A stretch of DNA of 64,000 bases from Flavobacterium turcicum. GTDB lineage: Bacteria; Bacteroidota; Bacteroidia; Flavobacteriales; Flavobacteriaceae. The DNA is taken from positions 175,168 to 239,167 of the forward strand of contig NZ_JAAOBY010000006.1 in the NCBI RefSeq assembly GCF_011365745.1, written 5' to 3'. The position numbers were made by a program, and so were the translations under genes. Of the stretch, positions 52,574 to 61,483 are shown piece by piece; positions within the stretch are counted from its first letter, which is position 1; the number at the start of each line of letters is the position of its first letter. The notes beneath the pieces are model-generated. The model saw only the letters and a list, made by a program, of their open reading frames with translations. It was not told where the DNA came from and searched no databases.

Positions 52574-54193
52574 ATGTTAACAGTTAATAATCTATCAGTT
52601 CAATTTGGCAAGCGAATTTTATTCGACGAGGTAAACACTACTTTCACGCACGGAAATATTTATGGTGTGATTGGTGCTAATGGTGCTGGAAAATCTACCT
52701 TTTTGAAAATAATTTCGGGTGATATGGATCCTACTTCTGGACACATTCATTTAGAGCCAGGCAAGCGTATGTCTGTTTTGAACCAAAATCACAACATGTT
52801 TGATGAGCATACCGTTCTTGAAACTGTAATGATGGGTAACAAAGTGCTCTATGCCGTTAAAAAAGAAATGGATGAGCTGTACTTAGATTATAATGATAAA
52901 AATGCGGATAGAATCGGCGAATTGCAAGTGCAATTTGAAGAAATGAACGGTTGGAATGCTGACTCTGATGCTGCAGCTATGTTGTCTAACTTAGGTATTA
53001 ATGAGGATAGTCATTACACCTTAATGGCTGATCTTGAAGGAAAAATGAAGGTACGTGTGCTTTTGGCGCAAGCTTTATTTGGGAATCCTGATTTATTGAT
53101 TATGGATGAGCCTACCAACGATCTTGACTTTGAAACGATCGCTTGGTTAGAAAATTTCTTGGCTAATTATGAGAATACAGTAATTGTGGTATCTCACGAC
53201 AGACACTTCCTGGATGCGATTTGTACGCATATTTCTGATATCGATTTCAATAAAATTAGTCACTATTCTGGTAACTATACGTTTTGGTATGAGTCTAGTC
53301 AATTAGCTGCTAAACAACGTGCGCAACAAAACAAAAAGGCTGAGGAGAAAAAGCAAGAGTTAGAAGAGTTTATTCGTCGTTTTAGTGCCAACGTTGCTAA
53401 ATCGAAACAAGCTACTTCTCGTAAAAAAATGATTTCTAAATTAAATATTTCTGAAATCAAGCCTTCAAGCCGCAGGTATCCTGCAATTATATTTGATCAA
53501 GATCGCGAAGCAGGAGATCAAATTTTGAATGTACAAGATTTAAGCGCCACTGTAGATGGTGAACTTTTATTCAAAGGAGTCGATTTGAACATGGCCAAAG
53601 GAGATAAGATTGTTCTTTTCTCAAGAGATTCGCGTGCTACAACCGCTTTTTATGAAATTTTAAATGGAAATCAAGTTGCTGATTCTGGGAAATACGATTG
53701 GGGTGTAACTACCAATCAAGCCTATTTACCAAGCGAAAATCATTCTTTTTTTGATAATGATTTGACCTTAGTAGATTGGTTGCGTCAATATGCTAAAACA
53801 GAAGAAGAGCGTGATGAGGTTTTTATTAGAGGATTTTTGGGTAAAATGATTTTCTCTGGCGAAGAAGCCTTAAAAACAAGTAAAGTACTGTCAGGAGGAG
53901 AAAAAGTTCGTTGTATGTTGTCTAGAATGATGATGGAGCGTGCTAATATTTTGATGTTAGATGAGCCAACCAATCACCTAGATTTGGAATCTATTACTGC
54001 ATTCAATAACTCGCTTAAAAACTTTAAAGGTTCAGTAATTTTTACAACGCACGATCACGAGTTTGCACAAACTGTAGGTAATAGAGTAGTAGAGCTTACT
54101 CCAAATGGTGCAATTGATCGTTACATGACATTTGATGAGTACCTTGAGGATGATAAAATTCAAGAATTACGAACTAGAATGTATACGGTTTAA
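52574..54193 (+). CDS. ABC-F family ATPase (YbiT-type) with one degenerate ATP site
   Basis: 539 residues with two ABC domains and no membrane part. NBD1 has an intact Walker A GANGAGKST (34-42) and Walker B 'LIMDEPTND' but a degraded signature ('DLEGKMKVR', about 153-161), as in E. coli YbiT. NBD2 has an intact signature LSGGEK (439-444) and Walker B 'LMLDEPTNH', but its Walker A is replaced by FSRDSRATT (349-357), lacking the GKS/T core. The linker 'SANVAKSKQATSRKK' is YbiT-like. ABC-F proteins act on the ribosome. Only the site formed by NBD1 Walker A and NBD2 signature looks active. Confidence 0.92.
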   Translation: MLTVNNLSVQFGKRILFDEVNTTFTHGNIYGVIGANGAGKSTFLKIISGDMDPTSGHIHLEPGKRMSVLNQNHNMFDEHTVLETVMMGNKVLYAVKKEMDELYLDYNDKNADRIGELQVQFEEMNGWNADSDAAAMLSNLGINEDSHYTLMADLEGKMKVRVLLAQALFGNPDLLIMDEPTNDLDFETIAWLENFLANYENTVIVVSHDRHFLDAICTHISDIDFNKISHYSGNYTFWYESSQLAAKQRAQQNKKAEEKKQELEEFIRRFSANVAKSKQATSRKKMISKLNISEIKPSSRRYPAIIFDQDREAGDQILNVQDLSATVDGELLFKGVDLNMAKGDKIVLFSRDSRATTAFYEILNGNQVADSGKYDWGVTTNQAYLPSENHSFFDNDLTLVDWLRQYAKTEEERDEVFIRGFLGKMIFSGEEALKTSKVLSGGEKVRCMLSRMMMERANILMLDEPTNHLDLESITAFNNSLKNFKGSVIFTTHDHEFAQTVGNRVVELTPNGAIDRYMTFDEYLEDDKIQELRTRMYTV

Positions 54194-54224
54194 TTACAAA
54201 CTACTTATCTAGAAAATAATACTT

Positions 54225-54257
54225 AAACCCCAACTGCAATAGCCGTTGGGGTTTTAT
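54225..54257. terminator. Terminator after the ABC-F gene
   Basis: Stem AAACCCCAAC / GTTGGGGTTT with a 10-base loop and T-rich flank, between the ABC-F gene and the convergent short lipoprotein gene. Confidence 0.82.
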
Positions 54258-54264
54258 TTGGGTC

Positions 54265-54438
54265 TTATTTACGTCCTAAGATTCTTGAAATTATAAAGGC
54301 TAGTATGGCTAGAATGGCTACTACAATAAAAATGCCTACGCCAACACCCGCTTTAAAAATGCCTTCGATTAAGGAACAACTAGATACGGTGAGTAAAACG
54401 AGTACTAATAGAAAGACTCTTGATATTTGCTGAAACAT
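54265..54438 (-). CDS. 57-residue lipoprotein with a second membrane segment
   Basis: A short frame read on the minus strand from ATG 54438 to TAA 54265. It starts MFQQISRVFLLVLVLLTVSS then Cys21, a plausible lipobox (VSSC). A Gly-rich turn (SLIEGIFKAGVGVG) follows, then a second hydrophobic helix and a basic end (SRILGRK). I recall similar tiny 'SCxxIExIFKAG' lipoproteins in Bacteroidota, sometimes carrying an unrelated cytidylyltransferase name by database error. Nothing about it supports that enzyme. Convergent with the ABC-F gene, divergent from pyrR. Confidence 0.72.
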   Translation of the reverse strand: MFQQISRVFLLVLVLLTVSSCSLIEGIFKAGVGVGIFIVVAILAILAFIISRILGRK

Positions 54439-54609
54439 AAGGTAGAGGTTTTAATGGTTAGTGAAGTGACAAAAGTAAGCGAATTACAAGTATGTGGGTT
54501 ATACAATTCTGTTTGGTTTTTACACGATTGTCATATTTAAAAAGTTCTTTTGAAAATAATTTGCGCTTTTTTCTCCTAATTGAATTACCAAAAGCTAAAA
54601 TTGAATTTG

Positions 54610-54617
54610 TATATTTG
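54610..54617 (+). promoter_or_regulatory. -7 promoter box for pyrR
   Basis: TATATTTG, only 22 bases before the ATG at 54640, which leaves no room for a classical pyr attenuator in the leader. Confidence 0.55.
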
Positions 54618-54639
54618 CTTAACAATCTACCTTATTACT

Positions 54640-55179
54640 ATGAGTCAAAAAGTATTACTTACTGCACAAGAAGTTACTATCATACTGCATCGTTTGGCTT
54701 GTCAATTAATTGAAAAACACTTGGATTTTTCAGATACAATTTTAGTTGGGATTCAACCTCGCGGTGTTTTTTTGGCAGAGCGTTTAAAACAAATCTTAGA
54801 ACAAGAATATAATACACCGGCAATTGCGTTAGGCTATCTAGATATCACCTTTTTTAGAGATGATTTTAGAAGAACTGATAAACCTTTGGAAGCAAACAAA
54901 ACCAAGATCAATTTTATTGTCGAAAATAAAAAAGTAATATTTATTGACGACGTACTCTATACAGGTCGCAGTATACGATCGGCATTAACAGCAATACAAT
55001 CTTTTGGGCGACCATCAGAAATTGAACTTTTAGTGCTTGTAGACAGACGTTTCAGTAGGCATTTGCCAATTCAACCCGATTACAGAGGCAGGCAAGTTGA
55101 TGCCATTAATAACGAAAAAGTAAAAGTGAGCTGGAAAGAACAAGAAGGGGAAGATGGCGTGTATTTGATTACAAGCTAA
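54640..55179 (+). CDS. pyrR: PyrR: pyr operon regulator / uracil phosphoribosyltransferase
   Basis: 179 residues from ATG 54640 (MSQKVLLTAQEV). PRTase fold with the PRPP loop VIFIDDVLYTGRS, 'GIQPRGVFLAERL' and 'ELLVLVDRRFSRHLPIQPDYRGR', which match PyrR rather than Upp. In Bacillus it binds pyr mRNA in response to UMP and also has UPRTase activity. It is first in an apparent operon with pyrB 45 bases downstream. Upstream in-frame codons from 54580 lie before the promoter and are not used. Confidence 0.92.
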   Translation: MSQKVLLTAQEVTIILHRLACQLIEKHLDFSDTILVGIQPRGVFLAERLKQILEQEYNTPAIALGYLDITFFRDDFRRTDKPLEANKTKINFIVENKKVIFIDDVLYTGRSIRSALTAIQSFGRPSEIELLVLVDRRFSRHLPIQPDYRGRQVDAINNEKVKVSWKEQEGEDGVYLITS

Positions 55180-55224
55180 GTACGAGCGAAACTATCAAGT
55201 AAAAACATATAATCGTAAACTAAA

Positions 55225-56151
55225 ATGAAAGAATTAAGCGTAAATCATTTATTGGGTATTAAGTACATTACAAAAGATGATATTGACCTAATTTTTGAAA
55301 CTGCGGATCATTTTAAAGAGGTAATCAATAGACCTATTAAAAAAGTACCTTCGTTACGAGATATTACGATTGCAAATATATTTTTTGAAAACAGTACCCG
55401 AACTAAATTATCATTTGAATTAGCTCAAAAACGATTATCTGCTGATGTTATTAGTTTTTCGGCGGCTCAGTCATCTGTTAAAAAGGGTGAAACCTTAATT
55501 GATACCGTAAACAATATTCTCTCCATGAAGGTTGATATGGTGGTAATGAGACATTCCAATCCTGGAGCCGCTTATTTTTTGAGTAAAAACGTAAAAGCCA
55601 GTATTGTCAATGCAGGCGATGGCGCACACGAACATCCTACACAAGCTCTTTTAGATAGCTATTCTATTCGAGAAAAATTAGGAGAAGTAGCAGGAAAAAA
55701 AGTAGTTATTGTGGGTGATATTTTACATTCTAGAGTAGCTTTATCTAATATTTACGCGTTACAAATGCAAGGTGCCGAAGTGAAAGTATGTGGGCCTAAA
55801 ACATTAATTCCAAGATACATCGAATCCTTGGGTGTGACAGTAGAGCCTAATTTGCGTAAAGCATTAGAATGGTGTGACGTAGCCAATATGTTGCGAGTAC
55901 AGAACGAACGTATGGATGTGAATTTTTTCCCTTCAACTCGTGAGTATGCCCAGCAGTATGGAGTGGATCTTCAGTTGTTAGAATCGTTGAATAAAGAAAT
56001 TGTCATCATGCATCCTGGTCCGATAAATCGTGGAGTTGAGATTACTAGTGAAGTGGCTGATTCTGGTCAATCGGTTATCTTGAATCAGGTTGAAAATGGA
56101 GTAGCAATCCGTATGGCGGTAATTTATCTTTTGGCTTCTAAAATTCAATAG
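55225..56151 (+). CDS. pyrB: Aspartate carbamoyltransferase catalytic subunit
   Basis: 308 residues. Carbamoyl-phosphate motif FFENSTRTKLSFELA (about 50-65), the SSVKKGET loop entering the neighbouring active site, 'MRHSNPGA', HPTQALLD and 'HPGPINRGVEI' are all conserved. It condenses carbamoyl phosphate and aspartate in pyrimidine synthesis. No pyrI follows, so it is probably unregulated by a zinc-bearing subunit. Downstream of pyrR with a 45-base gap that contains no terminator. Confidence 0.95.
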   Translation: MKELSVNHLLGIKYITKDDIDLIFETADHFKEVINRPIKKVPSLRDITIANIFFENSTRTKLSFELAQKRLSADVISFSAAQSSVKKGETLIDTVNNILSMKVDMVVMRHSNPGAAYFLSKNVKASIVNAGDGAHEHPTQALLDSYSIREKLGEVAGKKVVIVGDILHSRVALSNIYALQMQGAEVKVCGPKTLIPRYIESLGVTVEPNLRKALEWCDVANMLRVQNERMDVNFFPSTREYAQQYGVDLQLLESLNKEIVIMHPGPINRGVEITSEVADSGQSVILNQVENGVAIRMAVIYLLASKIQ

Positions 56152-56226
56152 TTTGTTGAAAAACTTCGTAAATTAGCCAAAGCAATACAATTACATTATA
56201 AAAATTGATTTCAGAATAATTACAAA

Positions 56227-56559
56227 ATGAAAGTAGATCAAAAAGGACATACTATTACCATTAAAGATACACAAGGAGATTTAATGGGATTTTTGATGAA
56301 AGTGACACACCAACACAAAACCTTTGAAACACACAATCTAATCATTGATTTGTTGTCGTACAAGGAAGTATCAGTTGCTGATGTAAAGTCATTTGCTCCT
56401 TTGTCAAAACAACATAAAAAATTAAAAAAATCATTCGTCATTGTGGTAGCTGATTTTGATTTTAACGCACTTCCAGCCAAGTTGACTGTTGTGCCTTCAT
56501 TACTAGAAGCACATGATATTATTGAAATGGAAGAAATTGAACGTGATTTGGGTTTTTAA
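56227..56559 (+). CDS. Small STAS-like protein
   Basis: 110 residues with alternating strands and helices: 'MKVDQKGHTITIKDTQGDL', 'NLIIDLLSYKEVSVADVKSFAPL', 'KKSFVIVVADFDFNALPAKLTVVPSLLEAHDIIEMEEIERDLGF'. The pattern ('hhIDLs....' then a helix and 'SFVIVV' strand) resembles a STAS domain, but the usual phospho-Ser is not obvious. Function unknown. It lies between pyrB and the RNase Z gene in the same direction and should not be given the RNase Z name. Confidence 0.68.
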   Translation: MKVDQKGHTITIKDTQGDLMGFLMKVTHQHKTFETHNLIIDLLSYKEVSVADVKSFAPLSKQHKKLKKSFVIVVADFDFNALPAKLTVVPSLLEAHDIIEMEEIERDLGF

Positions 56560-56626
56560 ACTTATTCTCAAATCTTGAAAGTGTTGCAAAAAGGAATACC
56601 TCTAAATTAATTGAACACCAAACCCT

Positions 56627-57532
56627 TTGAAACTAACTATCCTTGGTTGCTATGCCGCCACTCCGCGCACTTTTACCAATCCTACTTCGCAAGTATTAGA
56701 AATAAAAAACAGACTTTTTTTAATTGATTGTGGCGAGGGTACTCAGGTACAACTCCGAAAAAATAAGATTAAGTTTTCTAAGATCAATCATATTTTTATA
56801 TCCCATTTGCACGGTGATCATTTTTTTGGCCTTGTTGGTTTGGTTTCTACATTTTCTTTGTTAAATAGAACGACTGATTTACACATTTACGGTCCAGAGG
56901 GAATTAAGGATATTATTCTGCTTCAACTTAAACTGTCAAACGCTTGGACTAATTATGGTTTGTTTTTTCATGAATTAAAATCGCTCGACAGTGAAATTGT
57001 TTATGAGGATGAGAAGGTAGTGGTGAAAACCATCCCATTAAAGCATCGCGTTTATACCAATGGCTTTTTATTTGAAGAAAAAGTAGGTGAGCGAAAATTA
57101 AATGTTGTGGCCGTACAGCAGCACAAAATAGAAACTTGCTATTACCAAAACATTAAAAACGGCAGAGATATTACATTAGAAGATGGCACTATCATACCTA
57201 ACAAAGCATTAACTTTTGATCCTGATGCAGCCAAGAGCTATGCATTTTGTTCGGATACTATATATCATGAAGCAGTTATTCCCATTATAAAAAATGTTGA
57301 TGTACTATATCATGAATCGACTTTCCTGCAGTCAGAAGAAGCTTTAGCAAAAAAAACATTCCACAGTACTGCACAAGAAGCGGCCTTGATTGCGCAAAAA
57401 GCAACCGTTAAACAATTGATATTAGGTCATTATTCTACACGATATGATTCTATTTCATTATTTAAAGCCGAAGCTGAATCGATTTTCCCCTTTGTTCTTT
57501 TGGCTGACGATGGTAAAACTTTCGAGTTCTAA
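56627..57532 (+). CDS. rnz: Ribonuclease Z
   Basis: 301 residues from a TTG start (MKLTILGCYAATPR). Metallo-beta-lactamase fold with the zinc motif SHLHGDHFFG, 'FCSDTIYHE' and 'LILGHYSTRY', and the RNase Z-type 'GCGEGTQ' equivalent 'DCGEGTQVQLRK'. It removes the 3' trailer from pre-tRNAs. No in-frame ATG stands within reach upstream. 67 bases downstream of the STAS-like gene, probably the same operon as pyrR-pyrB or read through from it. Confidence 0.93.
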   Translation: MKLTILGCYAATPRTFTNPTSQVLEIKNRLFLIDCGEGTQVQLRKNKIKFSKINHIFISHLHGDHFFGLVGLVSTFSLLNRTTDLHIYGPEGIKDIILLQLKLSNAWTNYGLFFHELKSLDSEIVYEDEKVVVKTIPLKHRVYTNGFLFEEKVGERKLNVVAVQQHKIETCYYQNIKNGRDITLEDGTIIPNKALTFDPDAAKSYAFCSDTIYHEAVIPIIKNVDVLYHESTFLQSEEALAKKTFHSTAQEAALIAQKATVKQLILGHYSTRYDSISLFKAEAESIFPFVLLADDGKTFEF

Positions 57533-57620
57533 AATGATATACTGTAGAAATAAGGAGCTGTAACTACAATCAGTTCTATTTTACTAAATAGATTTTCACA
57601 ATAAACTAAAATATATAAGT

Positions 57621-58265
57621 ATGAATGATTTAAGTAATTATCGTAAGTCTTATGATAAAAATGAACTTTTAGAGTCGACGATACCAACTAATCCGATGGA
57701 ATTATTTGATTTATGGTTTCGAGAAGTTGAGGATGCAGGAGGAGAGTTTGAAGTAAATGCTATGACTGTTGCTACAATTGGTAAAGATGGTTTCCCAAAA
57801 TCGAGAGTCGTTTTGTTAAAACAAGTAACCCAAGAAGGATTTGTTTTTTATACCAATTATAATTCTGATAAAGGGCAAGCAATAATTTCGAATCCACAAG
57901 TGTGTTTATCTTTCTTTTGGCCTAATCTAGAGCGCCAAGTGATTATTAAAGGCACTGCAATTAAAACAAGTCCGGAGGTATCTGATGCCTATTTCAATTC
58001 TCGTCCGTTAGGAAGTAGGCTCGGCGCAATTGTATCGAATCAAAGTGATATCATCCCTGGAAGATCATTTTTGGAGGATGCATTACAAGAATTAGAAAAA
58101 GAAATGATTGATAAAGAAGTAAAAAGACCCGAACATTGGGGCGGATTTATAGTCTCTCCGGTAGAGATTGAATTCTGGCAGGGAAGGCCAAACCGTTTAC
58201 ATGATAGAATTCGATTTGAAAGTACTCAAACCGGTAAATGGGAAACCAGTCGTTTGGCACCTTGA
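57621..58265 (+). CDS. pdxH: Pyridoxamine 5'-phosphate oxidase
   Basis: 214 residues of the FMN-binding split barrel. 'NAMTVATIGKDGFPKSRVVLLK', 'GFVFYTNYNSDKGQ', 'FFWPNLERQVIIKG', 'GSRLGAIVSNQS' and the C-terminal 'EFWQGRPNRLHDRIRF' are all PdxH signatures. It oxidises pyridoxamine- or pyridoxine-phosphate to PLP, the cofactor used by the two cysteine synthases and the desulfurase in this window. Cytoplasmic. Separated from rnz by 88 bases. Confidence 0.94.
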   Translation: MNDLSNYRKSYDKNELLESTIPTNPMELFDLWFREVEDAGGEFEVNAMTVATIGKDGFPKSRVVLLKQVTQEGFVFYTNYNSDKGQAIISNPQVCLSFFWPNLERQVIIKGTAIKTSPEVSDAYFNSRPLGSRLGAIVSNQSDIIPGRSFLEDALQELEKEMIDKEVKRPEHWGGFIVSPVEIEFWQGRPNRLHDRIRFESTQTGKWETSRLAP

Positions 58266-58317
58266 TGTAAGAAAAACACCTGTTTATTTTTAATAATGAT
58301 GTAGTTCATCGATTTTT

Positions 58318-58350
58318 TTTGGTACTTTAACGATAACACTTGTATATTTG
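58318..58350 (+). promoter_or_regulatory. Promoter of the CAP-domain lipoprotein gene
   Basis: TTTG ending at 58321, a 21-base spacer and TATATTTG at 58343-58350. The 5' leader would be about 75 bases. Confidence 0.65.
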
Positions 58351-58432
58351 TCAAAGAAATCAAGGAAAAAATTAATGTTATATTAAAGTTTTTTGCCCCA
58401 CAATCTACTTTAATTTTAATCTACTCTTTATT

Positions 58433-58939
58433 ATGAAAACAGCTTTACTCCGTATCTTTTTGATTGCAAATGTTATCTTAACTATGAATTCTTGTGCATC
58501 TGATGGTTCAGAAGCAGAAACGCAACCAACAGCATCGCTTGAAAAAGTAGTAAGTTATGAGTATAATACTATCGAGATTGAAACGATGGATTTGATCAAT
58601 AAATACAGAGTGAGTAAAGGTTTAAATCCGTTGCAACGTATTAATCACATGTCATTCAAATCTGAAGAACATGATAATTATATGATTGCAAACAATGTAG
58701 TAAACCATAATGATTTTGTTGCAAGATCTGAAAACATTATGAAGACTTTAGGTGCAAAAAAAGTAAGCGAAAATATAGCATACAATTTTAACACGCCAGA
58801 AGCTGTTCTAAATGCATGGTTAGCAAGTCCAAGTCACAAAGAAAATATCGAAGGAAATTTTACACACTTTGGACTAGCAATTAAAGAAAACCCAGCAAAT
58901 GGTAAAAAGTATTATACTAATATCTTTGCTAAAATATAA
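58433..58939 (+). CDS. CAP/SCP-domain lipoprotein
   Basis: 168 residues with a lipoprotein signal ending at Cys22 (MNSC) and a short linker. A CAP domain follows (about 45-168): 'IETMDLINKYRVSKGLNPLQ', His and Glu of the cavity ('SEEHDNYM', 'VSENIAYNF') and 'AWLASPSHKENIEGNFTHFGLAI'. CAP proteins can bind sterols or lipids or act as proteases. The bacterial roles are largely unknown. Monocistronic with its own promoter and terminator. Confidence 0.9.
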   Translation: MKTALLRIFLIANVILTMNSCASDGSEAETQPTASLEKVVSYEYNTIEIETMDLINKYRVSKGLNPLQRINHMSFKSEEHDNYMIANNVVNHNDFVARSENIMKTLGAKKVSENIAYNFNTPEAVLNAWLASPSHKENIEGNFTHFGLAIKENPANGKKYYTNIFAKI

Positions 58940-58953
58940 GTTGAGTTTGTGAT

Positions 58954-58992
58954 AAAAAAAGCTGCCTTCTCCCCAAGAGGCAGCTTTTTTTT
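58954..58992 (+). terminator. Terminator of the CAP lipoprotein gene
   Basis: Stem AAGCTGCCT / AGGCAGCTT with a 10-base loop and an eight-T run. Confidence 0.87.
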
Positions 58993-59465
58993 GTTATTAA
59001 AATAGGGTAGTGACCAGCTATTTTTATTTACCTATTTCGGTTTTTTGCGTTTAGGAATGCAGTTAGGCCTTCATTTCTTTTACTTTTAAAATGTATTTAA
59101 TTTAGTTTTGAGAGACAATTTTGCATTACAAGTACACTTTTAGCACTAACGTGTTTTTAGTGCTATACGCTCTTCTTTTTCGCGTTTAATAGCAATACCT
59201 TATTGATAGTTTAGAGAAGACGTAGGTCATGAAAAGAGTTGTAGCTAATAAATGCTATTTTTAAAATTGCCGCATAACGATTATGGGACTAATATCAATT
59301 GATAAATTATTTAGTTGTTTTATACGCGCAGTTGAAAATTATTGCATTGCCTTTTAATTTTGTAAAGAAGTTTTATATCTTGAATACGGTTTTAAAGATT
59401 TTATCCTTACTTACATTTTGACGTCGTATCCAAATTAGTTCTTTGATCCACAAATCTTGTCGTAA
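58993..59465. other. Gene-free stretch before the OmpA locus
   Basis: About 470 bases with no supported reading frame. The only structure I see is a 9-bp hairpin (TAGCACTAA / TTAGTGCTA, 59141-59165) without a T run. It may contain an unrecognised small RNA or decayed sequence. Confidence 0.5.
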
Positions 59466-59500
59466 AAAAAAAAGGAGTAGTGTCAACTACTCCTTTTTTC
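59466..59500 (-). terminator. Terminator of the OmpA/PD40 gene
   Basis: Minus-strand stem AAAAAAGGAGTAGT / ACTACTCCTTTTTT ending in a T run, immediately downstream of the OmpA-family gene. Confidence 0.85.
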
Positions 59501-59532
59501 AATCAGTTTGAAAACTGTTTATTTAACTCTAA

Positions 59533-61473
59533 TTATAAAGCTGTAACTATAAACTCACTTCTTCTGTTTAGTTGGTGTTCTTCTTCGGTACACGTTACTC
59601 CATCAGCACATTTGTTTACTAACTGAGTTTCACCGTATCCTTTTCCAGTCAAACGATTTGCATTGATACCTTTAGAAATTAACCAATCAATTGTCGCTTT
59701 AGCTCTACGATCAGATAATGCTTCATTGTATTTGAAGGTTTGTCTGCTATCTGTATGCGATCTTATATCTAGCTTCATTGTTGGGTTTTGTTGCAATACA
59801 TCTAATATTTTTTCTAAGTCAAATGCTGCAGCTTGCTTGATAGTTGATTTATCCAAATCAAAATAGATCATTTTAATATTGAAACATTTTCCTAAATCAT
59901 CACCAATTGCAACCTTGCATTTTGAACTTTCTAAAGCAATTGGAACATATGTTTTTTCGTTCTCTTTTTTGGTTTCTGCTTTTACTTCTTTTGTTGTAAA
60001 CTCAGGATATTGTGCTCTTACAAAATATATCTTGTCGCATTCCACGTTAAATGAGTATTTGCCCTGAGCATCCGCTTGTTGAGTTTTAAGCGTGTTGTAT
60101 TGCTCATCTAATAACACTATTGTTGCATTTGCTAAACCGGTCGAGGTACTCAAATCAGTAACAACTCCATACAATACATGTTCGCATTTTATCTTTTTGA
60201 GTTCTAAAAATTTATAAATATCATCATATCCTTTTCCACCATCTTTATTAGATGTAAAAAAACCTTTTCGTGATGTTGTATCAAGATAGTATGCGAAATC
60301 ATCTTTAGGAGAGTTGATATCCGATCCGACATTTTCAACAGTTCCCCAAGTGGAATCGCTGGTCAATGTAGATACAAATATGTCTAATCCTCCTAATCCT
60401 GGGTGCCCATCAGATGAGAAATACAATTCGTTATCTTCACTAATAAAAGGGAATGTTTCTCTTCCTTCAGTGTTTATACTTTTGCCTAAGTTTTCAGGAT
60501 TGCTAAAACTGCCATCGGCGTTAATTGCAACTTTAAATAAATCAGATTGGCCAATTGTGCCTGGCATATCAGAAGCAAAATAAAGCGTTTTTTCGTCAGG
60601 ACTAAGCGCTGGGTGGGCTGTATTATAATTGTCACTAGTGAATGGAAGTGCAATAATGTTAGTCCAAGTGTTGTTCACTTTGATGGCTTTGTATATTTTT
60701 AAAAGTGTTACTTTCTCTGTGTTTTTTCCTTTTTTACCATCTAGAAAATTATTTCTAGTAAAGTACATAGTGTTGAGGTCTTTGGTGAAAACAGGTGTTG
60801 ATTCATTAAACTTGGAGTTTACATTTTCATCAAATTTTGTCGGTTTTGATGTAGCAGAACTTTGATCCAAAGAGGCACTGTACAGGTTGGTAAAGTGTTG
60901 ATTAGTCCACTTGTGTTTACGTTGGCTAATGCCACCCGTATCTCTCGCTGATGTAAAGATAATTTTGTCGTTGTAAATGGTTGTTCCGTAATCAGAATAA
61001 ACAGAGTTAATTCCGGCATCTTCAATTGTGTAACGCCCTGAATTCTTTTTAATTTGTTCTAAGTAATTGGTGTTTTTCTTGTATAAAATCCCTCGTGAAT
61101 CTCCACCTGATTTTTTTGTAAATTCAAGTAGTATTCTATCCGCTTTGTCATTTTGACCGATCGCTCTTAGAGATTGAGCATATCTGTAGTAATATTCAGT
61201 TTCTAAATCGGAGGTATTCATTTCGAAAAGTGCTTGGTACCATTTCGCCGCTTGATCTAATTGTGCATTAAAATAGTAAGAGTTGCCAAGTTTTTTGAAC
61301 ATCTCTGCAGATTTATATCCTTTTTCAGCTACTTTTTCATACGTTTTAATAGCATCTATAAAAGCATAATTTTCATATTCCTTGTTGGCTAATTTTACTT
61401 GTGACTTTTGAGAATATCCTGATATTGAAATGGTAATCAATAGAGTGATACAAAAGAGTATATTCTGTTTCAT
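59533..61473 (-). CDS. OmpA-family protein with TPR, PD40 and CarboxypepD-like modules (PorE/SprE-like)
   Basis: 646 residues. Order: signal peptide (about 1-21), TPR-like helices (about 25-125), WD40-like PD40 repeats (about 165-425, including 'ALSPDEKTLYFASDMPG' and 'FPFISEDNELYFSSDG'), a carboxypeptidase-regulatory beta-sandwich (about 430-515) and an OmpA peptidoglycan-binding domain (about 535-646, 'IYFDLDKSTIKQ', 'DIRSHTDSRQ', 'NRRSEFIV'). This is the domain order of T9SS/gliding-linked OmpA proteins found next to PorP/SprF. It probably links the outer-membrane machinery to peptidoglycan. It lies 10 bases downstream of the porP gene. Confidence 0.9.
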   Translation of the reverse strand: MKQNILFCITLLITISISGYSQKSQVKLANKEYENYAFIDAIKTYEKVAEKGYKSAEMFKKLGNSYYFNAQLDQAAKWYQALFEMNTSDLETEYYYRYAQSLRAIGQNDKADRILLEFTKKSGGDSRGILYKKNTNYLEQIKKNSGRYTIEDAGINSVYSDYGTTIYNDKIIFTSARDTGGISQRKHKWTNQHFTNLYSASLDQSSATSKPTKFDENVNSKFNESTPVFTKDLNTMYFTRNNFLDGKKGKNTEKVTLLKIYKAIKVNNTWTNIIALPFTSDNYNTAHPALSPDEKTLYFASDMPGTIGQSDLFKVAINADGSFSNPENLGKSINTEGRETFPFISEDNELYFSSDGHPGLGGLDIFVSTLTSDSTWGTVENVGSDINSPKDDFAYYLDTTSRKGFFTSNKDGGKGYDDIYKFLELKKIKCEHVLYGVVTDLSTSTGLANATIVLLDEQYNTLKTQQADAQGKYSFNVECDKIYFVRAQYPEFTTKEVKAETKKENEKTYVPIALESSKCKVAIGDDLGKCFNIKMIYFDLDKSTIKQAAAFDLEKILDVLQQNPTMKLDIRSHTDSRQTFKYNEALSDRRAKATIDWLISKGINANRLTGKGYGETQLVNKCADGVTCTEEEHQLNRRSEFIVTAL

Positions 61474-61483
61474 ATAATTTTAT

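Noticed and set aside
58402..58425. Direct repeat AATCTACT spaced 8 bases apart before the CAP gene
   Set aside because: Too short in A+T-rich DNA to be meaningful without conservation.
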